Notes: a model not told the origin generated them from the sequence alone. A DNA stretch of 18,942 bases from Quadrisphaera sp. (GCA_029258695.1 JARIBR010000156.1:1-18942), one strand, 5' to 3'; shown: positions 1 to 8,223, counted from the first letter of the stretch. Translations and numbers: made by a program.

Positions 1-359
1 GCAACGCCGTGGTGGGGCTCACCGAGGTCGACCAGTCGCTCGTGGAGTCCGCGCGCGGCATGGGCATGAGCCGCCTGCGCACCCTCCTGCGCGTCGAGCT
101 CCCCCTCGCCTGGCCGGTGATCCTCGCCGGCATCCGCACCTCCACCCAGATGGTCATGGGCATCGCCGCGATCGCCGCGTACGTGCTCGGGCCCGGCCTG
201 GGCTCCTTCATCTTCACCGGACTGTCCCGCCTCGGCGGCGCCGGTGCGCTCTACTCCACGCTGGTCGGCACGTTCGCCGTCGTCGTCGTCGCCGTCATCG
301 TGGACATCCTGCTCGTCATCGTCGGCCGCCTGACCACCTCGAGAGGTATCCGTGTCTGA
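1..359 (+). CDS. OpuB/YehW-type osmoprotectant ABC transporter permease, 5' truncated
   Basis: C-terminal part of an inner-membrane permease; the reading frame is open from the first bases of the window, so the true start lies upstream. About 119 residues are visible. The first 40 hold the cytoplasmic EAA loop that docks on the ATPase (ESARGMGMSRLRTLLRVELP), nearly the same as the loop of the second permease at 1548-2378. Hydrophobic segments follow (TQMVMGIAAIAAYVLG and a C-terminal stretch rich in Val/Ile). The next gene's GTG start lies inside this gene's last codons (8-base overlap), so translation is probably coupled. The family (BPD_transp_1, OpuBB/YehW/YehY) imports glycine betaine, choline, carnitine or similar compounds; the actual substrate cannot be read from this fragment. 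Paired with the second permease it would form a heterodimeric pore. Confidence 0.9.
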   Translation, partial: NAVVGLTEVDQSLVESARGMGMSRLRTLLRVELPLAWPVILAGIRTSTQMVMGIAAIAAYVLGPGLGSFIFTGLSRLGGAGALYSTLVGTFAVVVVAVIVDILLVIVGRLTTSRGIRV

Positions 360-1551
360 GACCATCTCCCACAGCGACACCACCACCACCAGCACCGGCG
401 ACGGCGGCGAGGGCCGCACCGTCAGCGGCGTCAAGATCTACCTCCAGGGCGTGACCAAGAAGTACCCCGGCCAGGAGTCCGCCGCCGTCGACGCCGTCGA
501 CCTCGAGATCCAGGCCGGCGAGACCGTGATGTTCGTCGGCCCCTCCGGCTGCGGCAAGACCACGCTGCTCAAGATGCTCAACCGCCTCATCGAGCCCACC
601 GGCGGCAAGATCTTCCTCGGCGACGAGGACGTGACGAACCAGGACGCGGACGAGCTCCGCCGGCGCATCGGCTACGTCATCCAGGCCGGTGGGCTGTTCC
701 CCCACATGACGGTGGGGGCGAACATCGGGATGGTCCCCAAGATGCTCAAGTGGGACAAGAAGCGCATCGCGCAGCGCACCGACGAGCTGCTCGAGCTCGT
801 CGGCCTCGACCCGGACCAGTACCGCGACCGCTACCCGCGCCAGCTCTCCGGCGGGCAGCAGCAGCGCGTTGGCGTCGCCCGAGCCCTGGCCGCGGACCCG
901 CCCGTCCTGCTCATGGACGAGCCGTTCGGCGCGGTCGACCCCATCACCCGCCAGCGCCTGCAGGACGAGCTGATCCGCATCCAGGAGGAGCTGGGGAAGA
1001 CCATCGTCTTCGTCACCCACGACTTCGACGAGGCGGTCAAGCTCGGCGACAAGATCGTCATCTTCGACGCCGGCGCCGAGGTCAAGCAGTACGACACCCC
1101 CGAGGCGATCCTCGCCGACCCCGCCGACGACTACGTCGCCGACTTCATCGGGTCCGGCGCGAGCCTCAAGGCGCTCAGCCTCACCCGCGTCCACGAGGTC
1201 GACCTCGTGCCGGCCATGACCGTGAAGGCCGGCAGCGACGCCGCGGCCGCCGTGGCGCAGGCCGTCGCCGCGGGCCAGAAGTACGTCGTGGTCGTCGACG
1301 ACCGTGACCGGCCGCTGTCGTGGCCGTCGGTGCGCGAGCTCGAGCAGGTCAGCCGCGTGCCGTCGAAGCCGGACGAGCGCCTGCCCGTCGTCGGCCGCAG
1401 CGCGACCCTCAACGACGCCCTCGACACCATGCTCGTCGCCTCGCAGGGCGGGGTGCTGGTCACCGGGCGCCGTGAGGCCTTCCTCGGGGTCGTGATGATC
1501 GAGACCGTCATGGGCTCGATCCAGCACCTGCGGACCGAGGAGATCGGATGA
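352..1551 (+). CDS. OpuCA/YehX-type ABC transporter ATP-binding protein
   Basis: A 399-residue ATPase that powers the importer encoded around it. Visible motifs: Walker [10 protein letters not shown] at 63-71, Q-loop Q111, ABC signature LSGGQQQR at 165-172, Walker B VLLMDE at 185-190, D-loop AVD and the switch His in VTHDFDEA (H223). The conserved run [14 protein letters not shown] after Walker A is typical of the glycine betaine/proline transporter ATPases (ProV/OpuAA/OpuCA). The C-terminal ~110 residues (about 285-390) resemble the CBS region that senses ionic strength in OpuA/OpuCA, but only weakly by eye. The start is GTG at 352, with GAGAGG five bases upstream. The stop overlaps the next start as ATGA. 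The first ~25 residues are a Thr/Ser/Gly-rich tail. Confidence 0.93.
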   Translation: MSETISHSDTTTTSTGDGGEGRTVSGVKIYLQGVTKKYPGQESAAVDAVDLEIQAGETVMFVGPSGCGKTTLLKMLNRLIEPTGGKIFLGDEDVTNQDADELRRRIGYVIQAGGLFPHMTVGANIGMVPKMLKWDKKRIAQRTDELLELVGLDPDQYRDRYPRQLSGGQQQRVGVARALAADPPVLLMDEPFGAVDPITRQRLQDELIRIQEELGKTIVFVTHDFDEAVKLGDKIVIFDAGAEVKQYDTPEAILADPADDYVADFIGSGASLKALSLTRVHEVDLVPAMTVKAGSDAAAAVAQAVAAGQKYVVVVDDRDRPLSWPSVRELEQVSRVPSKPDERLPVVGRSATLNDALDTMLVASQGGVLVTGRREAFLGVVMIETVMGSIQHLRTEEIG

Positions 1552-2378
1552 GCGCCACGACCACCCGCACCGACGAGGACCGCGGCGGCGCCCCGGAGCC
1601 GGAGAACCTCACCGAGGAGACCTCGGAGGCCGCCACCGAGCCCGAGCGAGGGTGGAAGGGCCTGATCGTCCAGCCGATCGCCATCGCCGTCGCCCTCGGG
1701 GCCTGGCTGGTCTGGCGCGTGACCGCCGACCTGTCGACCACGGAGCTCGAGCAGCTGGGCTGGACGGCGCTGGGCCGCAGCACGTGGCAGCACGTGCAGC
1801 TGACGTTCCTCGCGGCGGCCATCGTGCTCGTCATCGCCATCCCGCTCGGCGTGCTGCTGACCCGGGGGCCGCTGCGGCGGTTCGTCGCGCCCGTCGTGGT
1901 GACCATCGCGGGCATCGGCCAGGCCGCGCCCGCGATCGGGCTGTTCGTGATCCTGGCCTCGGTCGCGTTCCTCGGGTTCAGCTTCGGCACGGCCGTCGTC
2001 ACCCTCGTGCTCTACGCCACGCTGCCGGTGCTGCGCAACACCATGGTGGGCATCCAGGCCGTGGACTACCGCCTCATCGAGGCCGGGCGCGGCATGGGCA
2101 TGTCGGCGCTGTCGGTCCTCCTCCGGGTGGAGCTGCCGCTGGCCGTCCCGATCCTGCTGTCCGGGGTGCGCACCGCGCTGGTGCTGCTCGTCGGCACGGC
2201 CACCCTGGCGACCTTCATCTCCGGGGGAGGCCTGGGGATCCTCATCACCACCGGCATCAACCTCAACCTGAACGCGGCGCTGTTCTCCGGCGCGATCCTC
2301 GTCGCGCTGCTCGCCCTGCTCATCGACTGGCTGGGTCGTGTCGTGGAGCACGTCGCCTCCCCGAAGGGACTGAGATGA
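1548..2378 (+). CDS. OpuB/YehY-type osmoprotectant ABC transporter permease
   Basis: A 276-residue membrane protein. A polar acidic N-terminal tail (residues 1-36) precedes hydrophobic segments at about 37-57, 84-105, 112-140, 146-165, 206-225 and 245-263. The cytoplasmic EAA loop is at 178-201 (EAGRGMGMSALSVLLRVELP), the coupling site for the ATPase. The IAGIGQAAPAIGLF segment at 120-133 matches the conserved pore helix of OpuBB/OpuCB proteins. The ATG overlaps the ATPase stop (ATGA), with GAGGAG five bases upstream, and the stop overlaps the start of the binding-protein gene. The second permease domain and the gene order permease-ATPase-permease-binding protein match the yehWXYZ (osmF) arrangement. 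Confidence 0.93.
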   Translation: MSATTTRTDEDRGGAPEPENLTEETSEAATEPERGWKGLIVQPIAIAVALGAWLVWRVTADLSTTELEQLGWTALGRSTWQHVQLTFLAAAIVLVIAIPLGVLLTRGPLRRFVAPVVVTIAGIGQAAPAIGLFVILASVAFLGFSFGTAVVTLVLYATLPVLRNTMVGIQAVDYRLIEAGRGMGMSALSVLLRVELPLAVPILLSGVRTALVLLVGTATLATFISGGGLGILITTGINLNLNAALFSGAILVALLALLIDWLGRVVEHVASPKGLR

Positions 2379-3376
2379 CCATCACCTCGACCACGCGCGC
2401 GCGCCGCACCGCGCTCGCCGGGGCGCTCGCCGCAGCATCGCTGGCGCTCTCCGGGTGCGGGCTGGGCGGCGTGAGCAGCTTCACGCCCGCTGCCGAGCCG
2501 GGCTCCATCACGGAGATCCCCGCGGCCGAGGGTGAGAGCGTCTCGGTGGGGAGCAAGAACTTCACCGAGCAGCTCATCCTCGGCAAGGTGGCCGTCATCG
2601 CCCTGGAGACCGCCGGGTACACCGTGCTCGACCGCACGAACATCCCCGGCTCCGTGCCGGCGCGCCAAGCCATCGTCACCGGCGAGACGGACTTCCAGTG
2701 GGAGTACACCGGCACGGCGTGGATCGCGTACCTGGGCAACGAGACCCCCATCGTCGGTGACGAGGCCCAGTACCAGGCGGTGAAGGAGGCCGACGTGGAG
2801 AACGAGATCACCTGGCTCGAGCCGGCGCCGATGAACAACACGTACGCCTTCGCCGTGCGCGAGGAGGCCCTCGACGACCTCGGCGGGATCACGGACCTCT
2901 CGCAGCTCGCGGACCTGCCCGTGGAGGACCGGACCTTCTGCGTGGAGAGCGAGTTCGCCTCCCGCACCGACGGGTTCCCCGGGATGCTCGAGGCCTACGG
3001 GCTGACCCTCGGCGACCCGGACGGCGTGCCCCGCGACAACGTGCGCACCCTCGACACCGGCGCCGTCTACACCGCCACCGACGCCGGCGAGCTGTGCAAC
3101 TTCGGTGAGGTGTTCACCACCGACGGGCGGATCCTCGCGCTCGACCTCGCGCTGCTGGAGGACCCGGAGAGGTTCTTCCCCAGCTACAACGTCGCACCCG
3201 TCTTCGACACGCCTGCCCTGGAGGCCAACCCCGAGATGGCCGGGATCATGGAGCAGATCACCCCGAGGATCACCAACGAGGTCATGCTCGAGCTCAACGC
3301 ACGGGTCGACGTCGACGGGGAGGACCCGGCGGACGTCGCCTACGACTGGATGCAGTCCGAGGGCCTCGTCGGCTGA
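2375..3376 (+). CDS. Osmoprotectant ABC transporter substrate-binding lipoprotein (OpuBC/OsmF family)
   Basis: A 333-residue exported binding protein. It has a lipoprotein signal peptide: basic n-region (RARR, 8-11), hydrophobic h-region, and lipobox LSGC with the lipidated Cys at residue 28. The mature part carries family hallmarks: VGSKNFTEQLILG at 58-70, WEYTGT at 109-114 and SEFASRTDG at 192-200, found in OpuAC/OpuBC/OsmF (PF04069). Y111 and other aromatic residues are candidates for the cationic cage that binds quaternary ammonium groups. C189 and C241 could form a disulfide in the mature protein. ATG at 2375 overlaps the permease stop (ATGA), with AGGGA five bases upstream. It is the last gene of the importer operon. 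Choline, glycine betaine, carnitine or ergothioneine are all possible ligands within this broad family. Confidence 0.93.
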   Translation: MTITSTTRARRTALAGALAAASLALSGCGLGGVSSFTPAAEPGSITEIPAAEGESVSVGSKNFTEQLILGKVAVIALETAGYTVLDRTNIPGSVPARQAIVTGETDFQWEYTGTAWIAYLGNETPIVGDEAQYQAVKEADVENEITWLEPAPMNNTYAFAVREEALDDLGGITDLSQLADLPVEDRTFCVESEFASRTDGFPGMLEAYGLTLGDPDGVPRDNVRTLDTGAVYTATDAGELCNFGEVFTTDGRILALDLALLEDPERFFPSYNVAPVFDTPALEANPEMAGIMEQITPRITNEVMLELNARVDVDGEDPADVAYDWMQSEGLVG

Positions 3377-3440
3377 TCGACGCGCAGCTCAGGGGCCTGC
3401 TCGCGTGCGGCGCGCGACGGGCGCGGGGGAGGATGGGGCG

Positions 3441-5021
3441 GTGACCAGCCGTCGCCCCAGCCTCTCCGCGTCCCCGTCGGGCCCCGTCGTCGAGACGTCC
3501 CACGGGCTCCTGCGCGGCGTCGCCGATGGCGACGTCGACGTCTTCCGCGGCGTCCCCTCCCCCGCGCCGCCGGTCGGCCCGCTGCGCTTCGCCGCCCCGA
3601 GCCCGCCCGCTCCGTGGTCAGGGGTCCGTGACGGCACGGCCCGCGGCGACGCCAGCCCCCAGATGATCTCGACCCCGCTGCCGCGCCGCCTCGGGGCCGT
3701 CCTGGGCACCGCGGGCCGGCGCAGCGAGGACTGCCTCGTCCTCAGCGTCCACGCCCCGTCGGCCCCGCTGCGCCCCGCCGACGCCGGCGGACGTCCCGTG
3801 CTGGTGTGGCTGCACGGCGGCGCCTACGCCGTGGGCCGCGGCGAGGGCTACGACGCATCGCCCCTGGCCCGCGAGGGCGACGTGGTGGTCGTCACCGTGA
3901 ACTACCGCCTCGGTGTCTTCGGCTTCCTCGACCTGCGCGGCGTCCTCGCCGGCACGCCCGCGGCGGAACGGGTCGTGGCCAACGCCGGGCTGCGCGACCA
4001 GGTCGCCGCGCTGGAGTGGGTGGCGCGCAACATCGCCGCCTTCGGCGGGGACCCGGCACGGGTGACCCTCGCCGGGGAGTCGGCCGGGGCAGGCTCGGCG
4101 ACCGCCCTGATGACCGCGCCGTCCACCCGCGGGCTCTTCCGCGGGGTCATCGCCGCCTCGGGGGCGCTGTCGCAGCTGACCGATCCCCACGACGCGGCCG
4201 CCGTCGCCCGGGAGGTCGTCGCGCGCCTCGAGGCCTTCCCCGAGCACCCGGAGCGGCTGTGGGACGCCAGCGCCCCGGCGCTCCTCGCGGCCATGCGCGG
4301 GGCGATCGCCACCCGTCCGCAGCAGCTGAGCACCCGGCCCGTGTGGGACGGTGACCTGCTCCCGGCCAGCGAGAGCGAGGGGCTCGCCGCCGCCGCGGAC
4401 CGCGCGGCGTCCGGCGTGGCCCTGCTCGCGGGCACCAACCGCGACGAGCACGCCTTCTTCACCACCCTGCGCTTCCCCATCCTGCCGTTGACCCGCTCCC
4501 GGATCGCCGTGATGATCGCCGCCCAGCACGGCGCCGACGGCGCGCGGCGCGTGCTGGCGCACTACCCCGACACCCGGGCGGGGCTGGCCCGCCTGGGCAC
4601 CCACACCCTGTTCACGGTGCCCACCGCCCAGCTCCTCGACGCCTGCGCCCGCGCCGGCGGTGACGCGTGGGGCTACCGCCTGGACTGGCGCTCCCCGTTC
4701 CTGGGCATGGGCGCCTTCCACGCCCTGGACCTGGCCCTGGTCTTCCCGCCCCGCCCCGCGGTCGCGCGCCTGCTGCTGGGACGCCCCGACCCCGAGGTCG
4801 CCGCCATGGCGCGCCGGCTGCGGGCGCGCTGGCTCACGTTCGTCCGCGAGGGCCACCCCGGCGACGGGTCCTCGCCCCGGTGCGCGCCGGAGCCCGGGTG
4901 GCCGCGCCACAGCGCGCCGGCGCGGCCGACGCTGCTCGTGGACCGCCGCGACCGGGTCGAGGGCGACCCGGACGGCGAGGCCGTCGCGGCGTGGTCCGGT
5001 CTCGGGACGCTCAGCCCGTGA
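3441..5021 (+). CDS. Type-B carboxylesterase
   Basis: A 526-residue alpha/beta hydrolase of the carboxylesterase/lipase type (PF00135). Family motifs: early FRGVP at 35-39, SEDCLVLSV at 95-103, oxyanion-hole HGG at 125-127, nucleophile elbow GESAG at 212-216 (Ser214), probable acid Glu336 in TNRDEH, and catalytic His427 in GAFHALDLALVF. The triad looks complete. No signal peptide or membrane segment, so it is probably cytoplasmic; the natural ester substrate cannot be predicted. The GTG start was chosen because the family alignment begins within ~20 residues of it and GGGGAGGA lies upstream. The frame is open further upstream, but that part overlaps the transporter gene in another frame. The stop overlaps the miaA start (GTGA). 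Confidence 0.9.
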   Translation: MTSRRPSLSASPSGPVVETSHGLLRGVADGDVDVFRGVPSPAPPVGPLRFAAPSPPAPWSGVRDGTARGDASPQMISTPLPRRLGAVLGTAGRRSEDCLVLSVHAPSAPLRPADAGGRPVLVWLHGGAYAVGRGEGYDASPLAREGDVVVVTVNYRLGVFGFLDLRGVLAGTPAAERVVANAGLRDQVAALEWVARNIAAFGGDPARVTLAGESAGAGSATALMTAPSTRGLFRGVIAASGALSQLTDPHDAAAVAREVVARLEAFPEHPERLWDASAPALLAAMRGAIATRPQQLSTRPVWDGDLLPASESEGLAAAADRAASGVALLAGTNRDEHAFFTTLRFPILPLTRSRIAVMIAAQHGADGARRVLAHYPDTRAGLARLGTHTLFTVPTAQLLDACARAGGDAWGYRLDWRSPFLGMGAFHALDLALVFPPRPAVARLLLGRPDPEVAAMARRLRARWLTFVREGHPGDGSSPRCAPEPGWPRHSAPARPTLLVDRRDRVEGDPDGEAVAAWSGLGTLSP

Positions 5022-5953
5022 GCGCCGCGGCGGGCGCCCCGGTGATCGCCGTCGTCGGGGCCACCGCGAGCGGCAAGTCCGACCTGGCCGTGGACCTCGC
5101 GCTCGCCCTCGGCGGAGAGGTGGTCAACGCCGACGCCTCCCAGCTCTACGCCGGCATGGACGTGGGCACCGCGAAGCTCACCCCGGCGCAGCGTCGCGGG
5201 GTGCCCCACCACCTCCTCGACGTCCTCGACGTGCGCGAGCCGGCGTCCGTGGCGGCGTACCAGCGCAGCGCGCGGACCGCCTTCGCGCAGATCACCGCGC
5301 GCGGCCGCGTCCCCGTCCTCGTCGGCGGCTCCGGGCTCTACGTGCGCGCCGCGCTGGACCGCCTGGACTTCCCGCCCACCGACGCCGTCGTGCGCGCCGC
5401 GCTCGAGGACGACCTCGAGCTCGCCGGCGCCGCGGCGCTGCACGCGCGCCTGGCGACCAGCGACCCGCAGGCCGCTGCCGCCATCGCGGCCAGCAACACC
5501 CGGCGGGTCGTGCGCGCCCTGGAGGTGATCGCCCTGACCGGGCGCCCGTTCTCGGCGTCCATGCCGGAGCGGGGACGCTACGCCGTCGAGGCCGTGCAGG
5601 TGGGGCTGCGCGTGCCCCGGGACCGGCTCGTGGCGCGCATCGAGACCCGCGTGGCCACCATGCGGGACGGGGGTCTGACGGCCGAGGTGATCGCGCTCGC
5701 CCGTGCGGGCCTGCGCGAGGGCACCACCGCGCGCAGGGCGCTGGGCTACGCCCAGGTCCTCGACCATCTCGACGGGCGCCTCACCGAGGACGAGGCGTAC
5801 GCGCAGACGGCGGTGGCCACCCGGCAGTACGCCAAGCGCCAGGTGCAGTGGTTCCGTCCCGACCACCGCATCACCTGGGTCGACGCCGGCGCACCGCCCG
5901 GCTCGCGCGGGCTCCTGGACGAGGTGCTGGCCGCCCTGGGACGGGCGACCTAG
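5018..5953 (+). CDS. miaA: tRNA dimethylallyltransferase MiaA
   Basis: A 311-residue enzyme that transfers a dimethylallyl group to N6 of A37 in tRNAs reading UNN codons; its product is usually then methylthiolated by MiaB. P-loop GATASGKS at 14-21, then NADASQLYAGMDVGTAK (38-54), GVPHHLLDVLDV, the prenyl-site loop VGGSGLYVRA and the C-terminal tRNA-binding run TRQYAKRQVQWFRPD. The DAMQ/DASQ form (Ala instead of Ser after Asp) also occurs in other actinobacterial MiaA proteins, so I do not read it as a defect. GTG at 5018 overlaps the esterase stop. No Shine-Dalgarno is obvious; a GACGCT hexamer sits six bases before the start. dapF follows nine bases after the stop, as is common in actinobacteria. 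Confidence 0.96.
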   Translation: MSAAAGAPVIAVVGATASGKSDLAVDLALALGGEVVNADASQLYAGMDVGTAKLTPAQRRGVPHHLLDVLDVREPASVAAYQRSARTAFAQITARGRVPVLVGGSGLYVRAALDRLDFPPTDAVVRAALEDDLELAGAAALHARLATSDPQAAAAIAASNTRRVVRALEVIALTGRPFSASMPERGRYAVEAVQVGLRVPRDRLVARIETRVATMRDGGLTAEVIALARAGLREGTTARRALGYAQVLDHLDGRLTEDEAYAQTAVATRQYAKRQVQWFRPDHRITWVDAGAPPGSRGLLDEVLAALGRAT

Positions 5954-5956
5954 GCT
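5951..5956 (+). promoter_or_regulatory. Candidate -10 element of a leaderless dapF promoter
   Basis: TAGGCT, whose first three bases are the miaA stop codon, lies exactly six bases before the dapF GTG. No Shine-Dalgarno precedes dapF. In actinobacteria, TANNNT 6-7 bases before a start codon marks leaderless transcription. No -35 match is visible. dapF may therefore have its own promoter besides read-through from miaA. Confidence 0.55.
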
Positions 5957-5962
5957 TCGCGC

Positions 5963-7036
5963 GTGAGCACCTCCACCAGCGCACCCACGAGCTCGCCCAC
6001 CGGGCGGCCCTCGGTCGTCGGCTTCGTCAAGGCCCACGGCACCGGCAACGACTTCGTGCTGCTGCCCGACCACGACGGGACCCTCGACGCCCCCGGTGAC
6101 GCGGCGCCCCTGTGGGGTCCGGCGAGCGCCGCAGCCCTGGCCTCTCGTCACACGGGGCTGGGCGCGGACGGGGTCATCCGGGTGGTCCGCAGCGAGGCGC
6201 TCCCCGAAGGGGCCCGGGCGCTGGAGGAGGACCCCGCCGCCACGTGGTTCATGGACCACCGCAACGCCGACGGCAGCACCGCGGAGATGTGCGGCAACGG
6301 CATCCGGGTGCTCGTCGCGCACCTGGCGGCCATCGGTGAGGTGTCCCCCGAGGAGGTGGCCGACGGGGTGAGCATCGGCACGCGCGCCGGCGTGCGACGG
6401 GTGCGCGCGACCACCGGCCCCGACGGGGAGGCGTGGTGGGCCGTCGGCATGGGCACCGGCGCCCTGGTGCACCCGGACTCCGCGGCCTCCACCGGGTCGG
6501 ACGCGACCGTCACGATCGAGGGCCTGCCCGTGGAGCGGCCCGCCCTGTCCGTCGACCTGGGCAACCCGCACACCGTCGTGGTCCTCGCCGACCTCGACGA
6601 GCTGGAGGCCGCTGACCTCACGTCGGCGCCGGTGGTCGAGCCGGCGCCGCCGGCGGGGTCCAACGTCGAGCTCGTGGTGCCGCTGGACCGCGAGGCCGCC
6701 CCGCGCGGCGGTGCCCCCTCGGAGGGGACGGATGACACGGCCGCCGGTGACCACGAGGGCGTGGGGATGGGCCGGGTGCGCATGCGCGTCCACGAGCGCG
6801 GCGTCGGCGAGACGCAGTCGTGCGGCACCGGCGCGTGCGCAGCGGCGCTGGCCTCGCGCGCCTGGGCGTCCGGGCTGGGAGCTGGCGCGGTGGACGCGCA
6901 GGCTCCGTCGTCCTGGTTCGTGGAGGTCCCGGGAGGCCTGCTCTCGGTCACCATCTCCGAGGACTCCTCGATCGAGCTGGCCGGCCCGGCCGTGATGCTC
7001 GCCGAGGGCGTGGTGGACCTCGCGGCGCTGGCCTGA
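5963..7036 (+). CDS. dapF: Diaminopimelate epimerase DapF
   Basis: A 357-residue cofactor-independent epimerase that converts LL- to meso-diaminopimelate for peptidoglycan and lysine. The two catalytic cysteines are present: C110 in EMCGNGIR and C287 in SCGTGACAA. KAHGTGNDF (23-31), GLGADGV (65-71), MDHRNADGS (97-105) and LGNPHTVV (199-206) are family signatures. The protein is longer than the usual ~275-290 residues. The extra length is an ~17-residue Ser/Thr/Pro-rich N-terminus, an acidic stretch near 78-92, and a Gly/Asp-rich loop at about 243-268 just before the second catalytic half. These look like surface insertions, not fused domains. GTG start at 5963 with no Shine-Dalgarno but a TAGGCT hexamer six bases upstream. 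Confidence 0.96.
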   Translation: MSTSTSAPTSSPTGRPSVVGFVKAHGTGNDFVLLPDHDGTLDAPGDAAPLWGPASAAALASRHTGLGADGVIRVVRSEALPEGARALEEDPAATWFMDHRNADGSTAEMCGNGIRVLVAHLAAIGEVSPEEVADGVSIGTRAGVRRVRATTGPDGEAWWAVGMGTGALVHPDSAASTGSDATVTIEGLPVERPALSVDLGNPHTVVVLADLDELEAADLTSAPVVEPAPPAGSNVELVVPLDREAAPRGGAPSEGTDDTAAGDHEGVGMGRVRMRVHERGVGETQSCGTGACAAALASRAWASGLGAGAVDAQAPSSWFVEVPGGLLSVTISEDSSIELAGPAVMLAEGVVDLAALA

Positions 7037-7059
7037 CGCGTCGCGAGGCACCCGGACCT

Positions 7060-7073
7060 GGGACGAACGTCCC
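7060..7073 (+). terminator. Short hairpin downstream of dapF
   Basis: GGGAC-GAAC-GTCCC, a five-pair stem with a four-base loop, lies 23 bases after the dapF stop. There is no T tract after it, so it is at best a weak intrinsic terminator or an mRNA 3'-end structure. The rest of the 170-base gap to the next gene contains a repeated TCGTGACC and no TANNNT hexamer. Confidence 0.3.
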
Positions 7074-7206
7074 CCACCAGCACATCCCCGGCATGTCGTG
7101 ACCACATCGTGACCGCTGGCGGGTGCAAACGCCTCGCAACGGGCCAGGTGTCACGAGACGATGGGGTCATCGCGCCGGACCCGCCGGCCAGGGGCAGGAG
7201 GACGCC

Positions 7207-7506
7207 ATGACCACCCACGACGCCGTCCTCGCCCTGGTGGTGGAGGAGGGTGGGCCGTCGGGGGCCGCGCCGGCGCCGTCCGCCCGCGCCGACGTCGACG
7301 ACGTCCGGGTCGACGACGTCCGTCCGGCTCGCCGCGTCGGCCCGCGCGCCGACGTCCTGGGCGGCGAGGAGCTCATGGCCCTCGCCCTGGCCGAGGGCAG
7401 GCAGGACGACATGTCCGAGGACCACCTGCGTCGTCTCGCCCGCCGCGAGGCCCTGCTGCACCGGTTGGCGGTCGACCGCCAGCGCCGGCGTCGGCGCATC
7501 GCCTGA
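7207..7506 (+). CDS. Hypothetical small charged protein, 99 residues
   Basis: I do not recognise this protein. The start is the ATG at 7207, preceded by a strong AGGAGG five bases upstream; the frame is open back to 7123 but without a comparable ribosome site. The N-terminal half is Ala/Val/Asp-rich with a short repeat (DVDDVRVDDVR, about residues 29-39). The middle ELMALALAEGRQDD is probably helical. The C-terminal ~30 residues are strongly basic and predicted helical (HLRRLARREALLHRLAV ending in RQRRRRR), which could contact nucleic acid or the ribosome. No cysteines, no membrane segment, no signal peptide. It lies between dapF and the convergent methyltransferase gene. Codon bias agrees with a real gene. 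Confidence 0.7.
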   Translation: MTTHDAVLALVVEEGGPSGAAPAPSARADVDDVRVDDVRPARRVGPRADVLGGEELMALALAEGRQDDMSEDHLRRLARREALLHRLAVDRQRRRRRIA

Positions 7507-7513
7507 CGTCCGT

Positions 7514-7545
7514 CGCCGTACCGCATCCCCCTGCCGCCGTACCGC
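7514..7545. repeat. 11-bp direct repeat in the convergent gap
   Basis: CGCCGTACCGC occurs at 7514-7524 and 7535-7545, a 21-bp period, in the 65-base gap between the 3' ends of the small charged-protein gene and the methyltransferase gene. No terminator with a T tract is visible there. Confidence 0.5.
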
Positions 7546-7571
7546 CCCGCCGAGCCCTGTGCGTGGGCCTG

Positions 7572-8216
7572 TCACGCCCTGCTGCAGGTGACCCTCAGCA
7601 CCCGGTACCCGTCGACGCTGCTCACGCGCTCGACCGCGGCCTCGACGGCCGCGCCGAGGGCCTCGAACCGCTGCGCTGCGATCCACCGCGCGAGGGAGTC
7701 CGAGCCCAGGTGACGGTGCACCACGAGGTGGGCGGCCGCCGAGCCGTCCGGGCGCAGCCGCGGCAGCCAGGTGCGGAGCATCTCGTGGAGGACGGCCTTG
7801 CCGACGCGCACCGGCGGGTTGGACCACAGCGCGTCCACCACGAGGTCGTCGGGCACCTGCTCCGGCGTCACGGCGCGGACACCGCTCAGCCCCAGGGAGG
7901 CCGCGTTGGCCGCGGTGAGCTCCAGGGCCCGGGCGTTCACGTCCACCGCCCACACCGTCGCGCCCGGGCTCGCGAGCCCCAGCTCGAGGGTCAGCGGACC
8001 CCACCCGCACCCGAGGTCCACGAGGTCGCCTCGGGCCGGCGGCGCGGGCACGGCGTCGAGCAGGACCGCCGTGCCCGCGTCGAGCCGGTCCGCGCTGAAC
8101 ACCCCGGCGGCGGTGCGCAGGGAGCGCTGGGCCCCGGCGAGGCGGACCGAGAGCTGTCGTCGCTGCGCGGGTGCCGCGGGGGAGGACGTGAAGTAGTGGT
8201 CGCCGGTGGTGCTCAC
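7572..8216 (-). CDS. Class I SAM-dependent methyltransferase, RsmC/RlmG type
   Basis: A 214-residue methyltransferase of the small-methyltransferase (MTS, PF05175) family, whose characterised members modify guanine N2 in 16S or 23S rRNA. It starts with DHYFTSSP (6-13), typical of the actinobacterial group. It has SAM motif I VDLGCGWGPL at 66-75, the acidic end of strand 2 in VDVNARAL (91-98), and the catalytic NPP motif at 133-135 (SNPPVRVGK), the signature of amino-group (N) methyltransferases. It lacks the extra N-terminal domain of E. coli RsmC. The frame is open up to 8450, but homology begins at the GTG at 8216, and TACCGT seven bases before it supports a leaderless start. The target nucleotide is not known. 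Confidence 0.88.
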   Translation of the reverse strand: MSTTGDHYFTSSPAAPAQRRQLSVRLAGAQRSLRTAAGVFSADRLDAGTAVLLDAVPAPPARGDLVDLGCGWGPLTLELGLASPGATVWAVDVNARALELTAANAASLGLSGVRAVTPEQVPDDLVVDALWSNPPVRVGKAVLHEMLRTWLPRLRPDGSAAAHLVVHRHLGSDSLARWIAAQRFEALGAAVEAAVERVSSVDGYRVLRVTCSRA

Positions 8217-8223
8217 CGCCGCG

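Noticed and set aside
1131..2351. 400-codon minus-strand frame opposite the ATPase and permease genes
   Set aside because: Composition rich in Arg, Gln, Asp, His and Gly with no motif; it is the complement of two well-recognised genes.
7060..7073. GGGACGAACGTCCC considered as a LexA box
   Set aside because: It contains CGAAC but is only 14 bases and lacks the second half-site GTTCG at the right distance, so it does not fit the SOS consensus.
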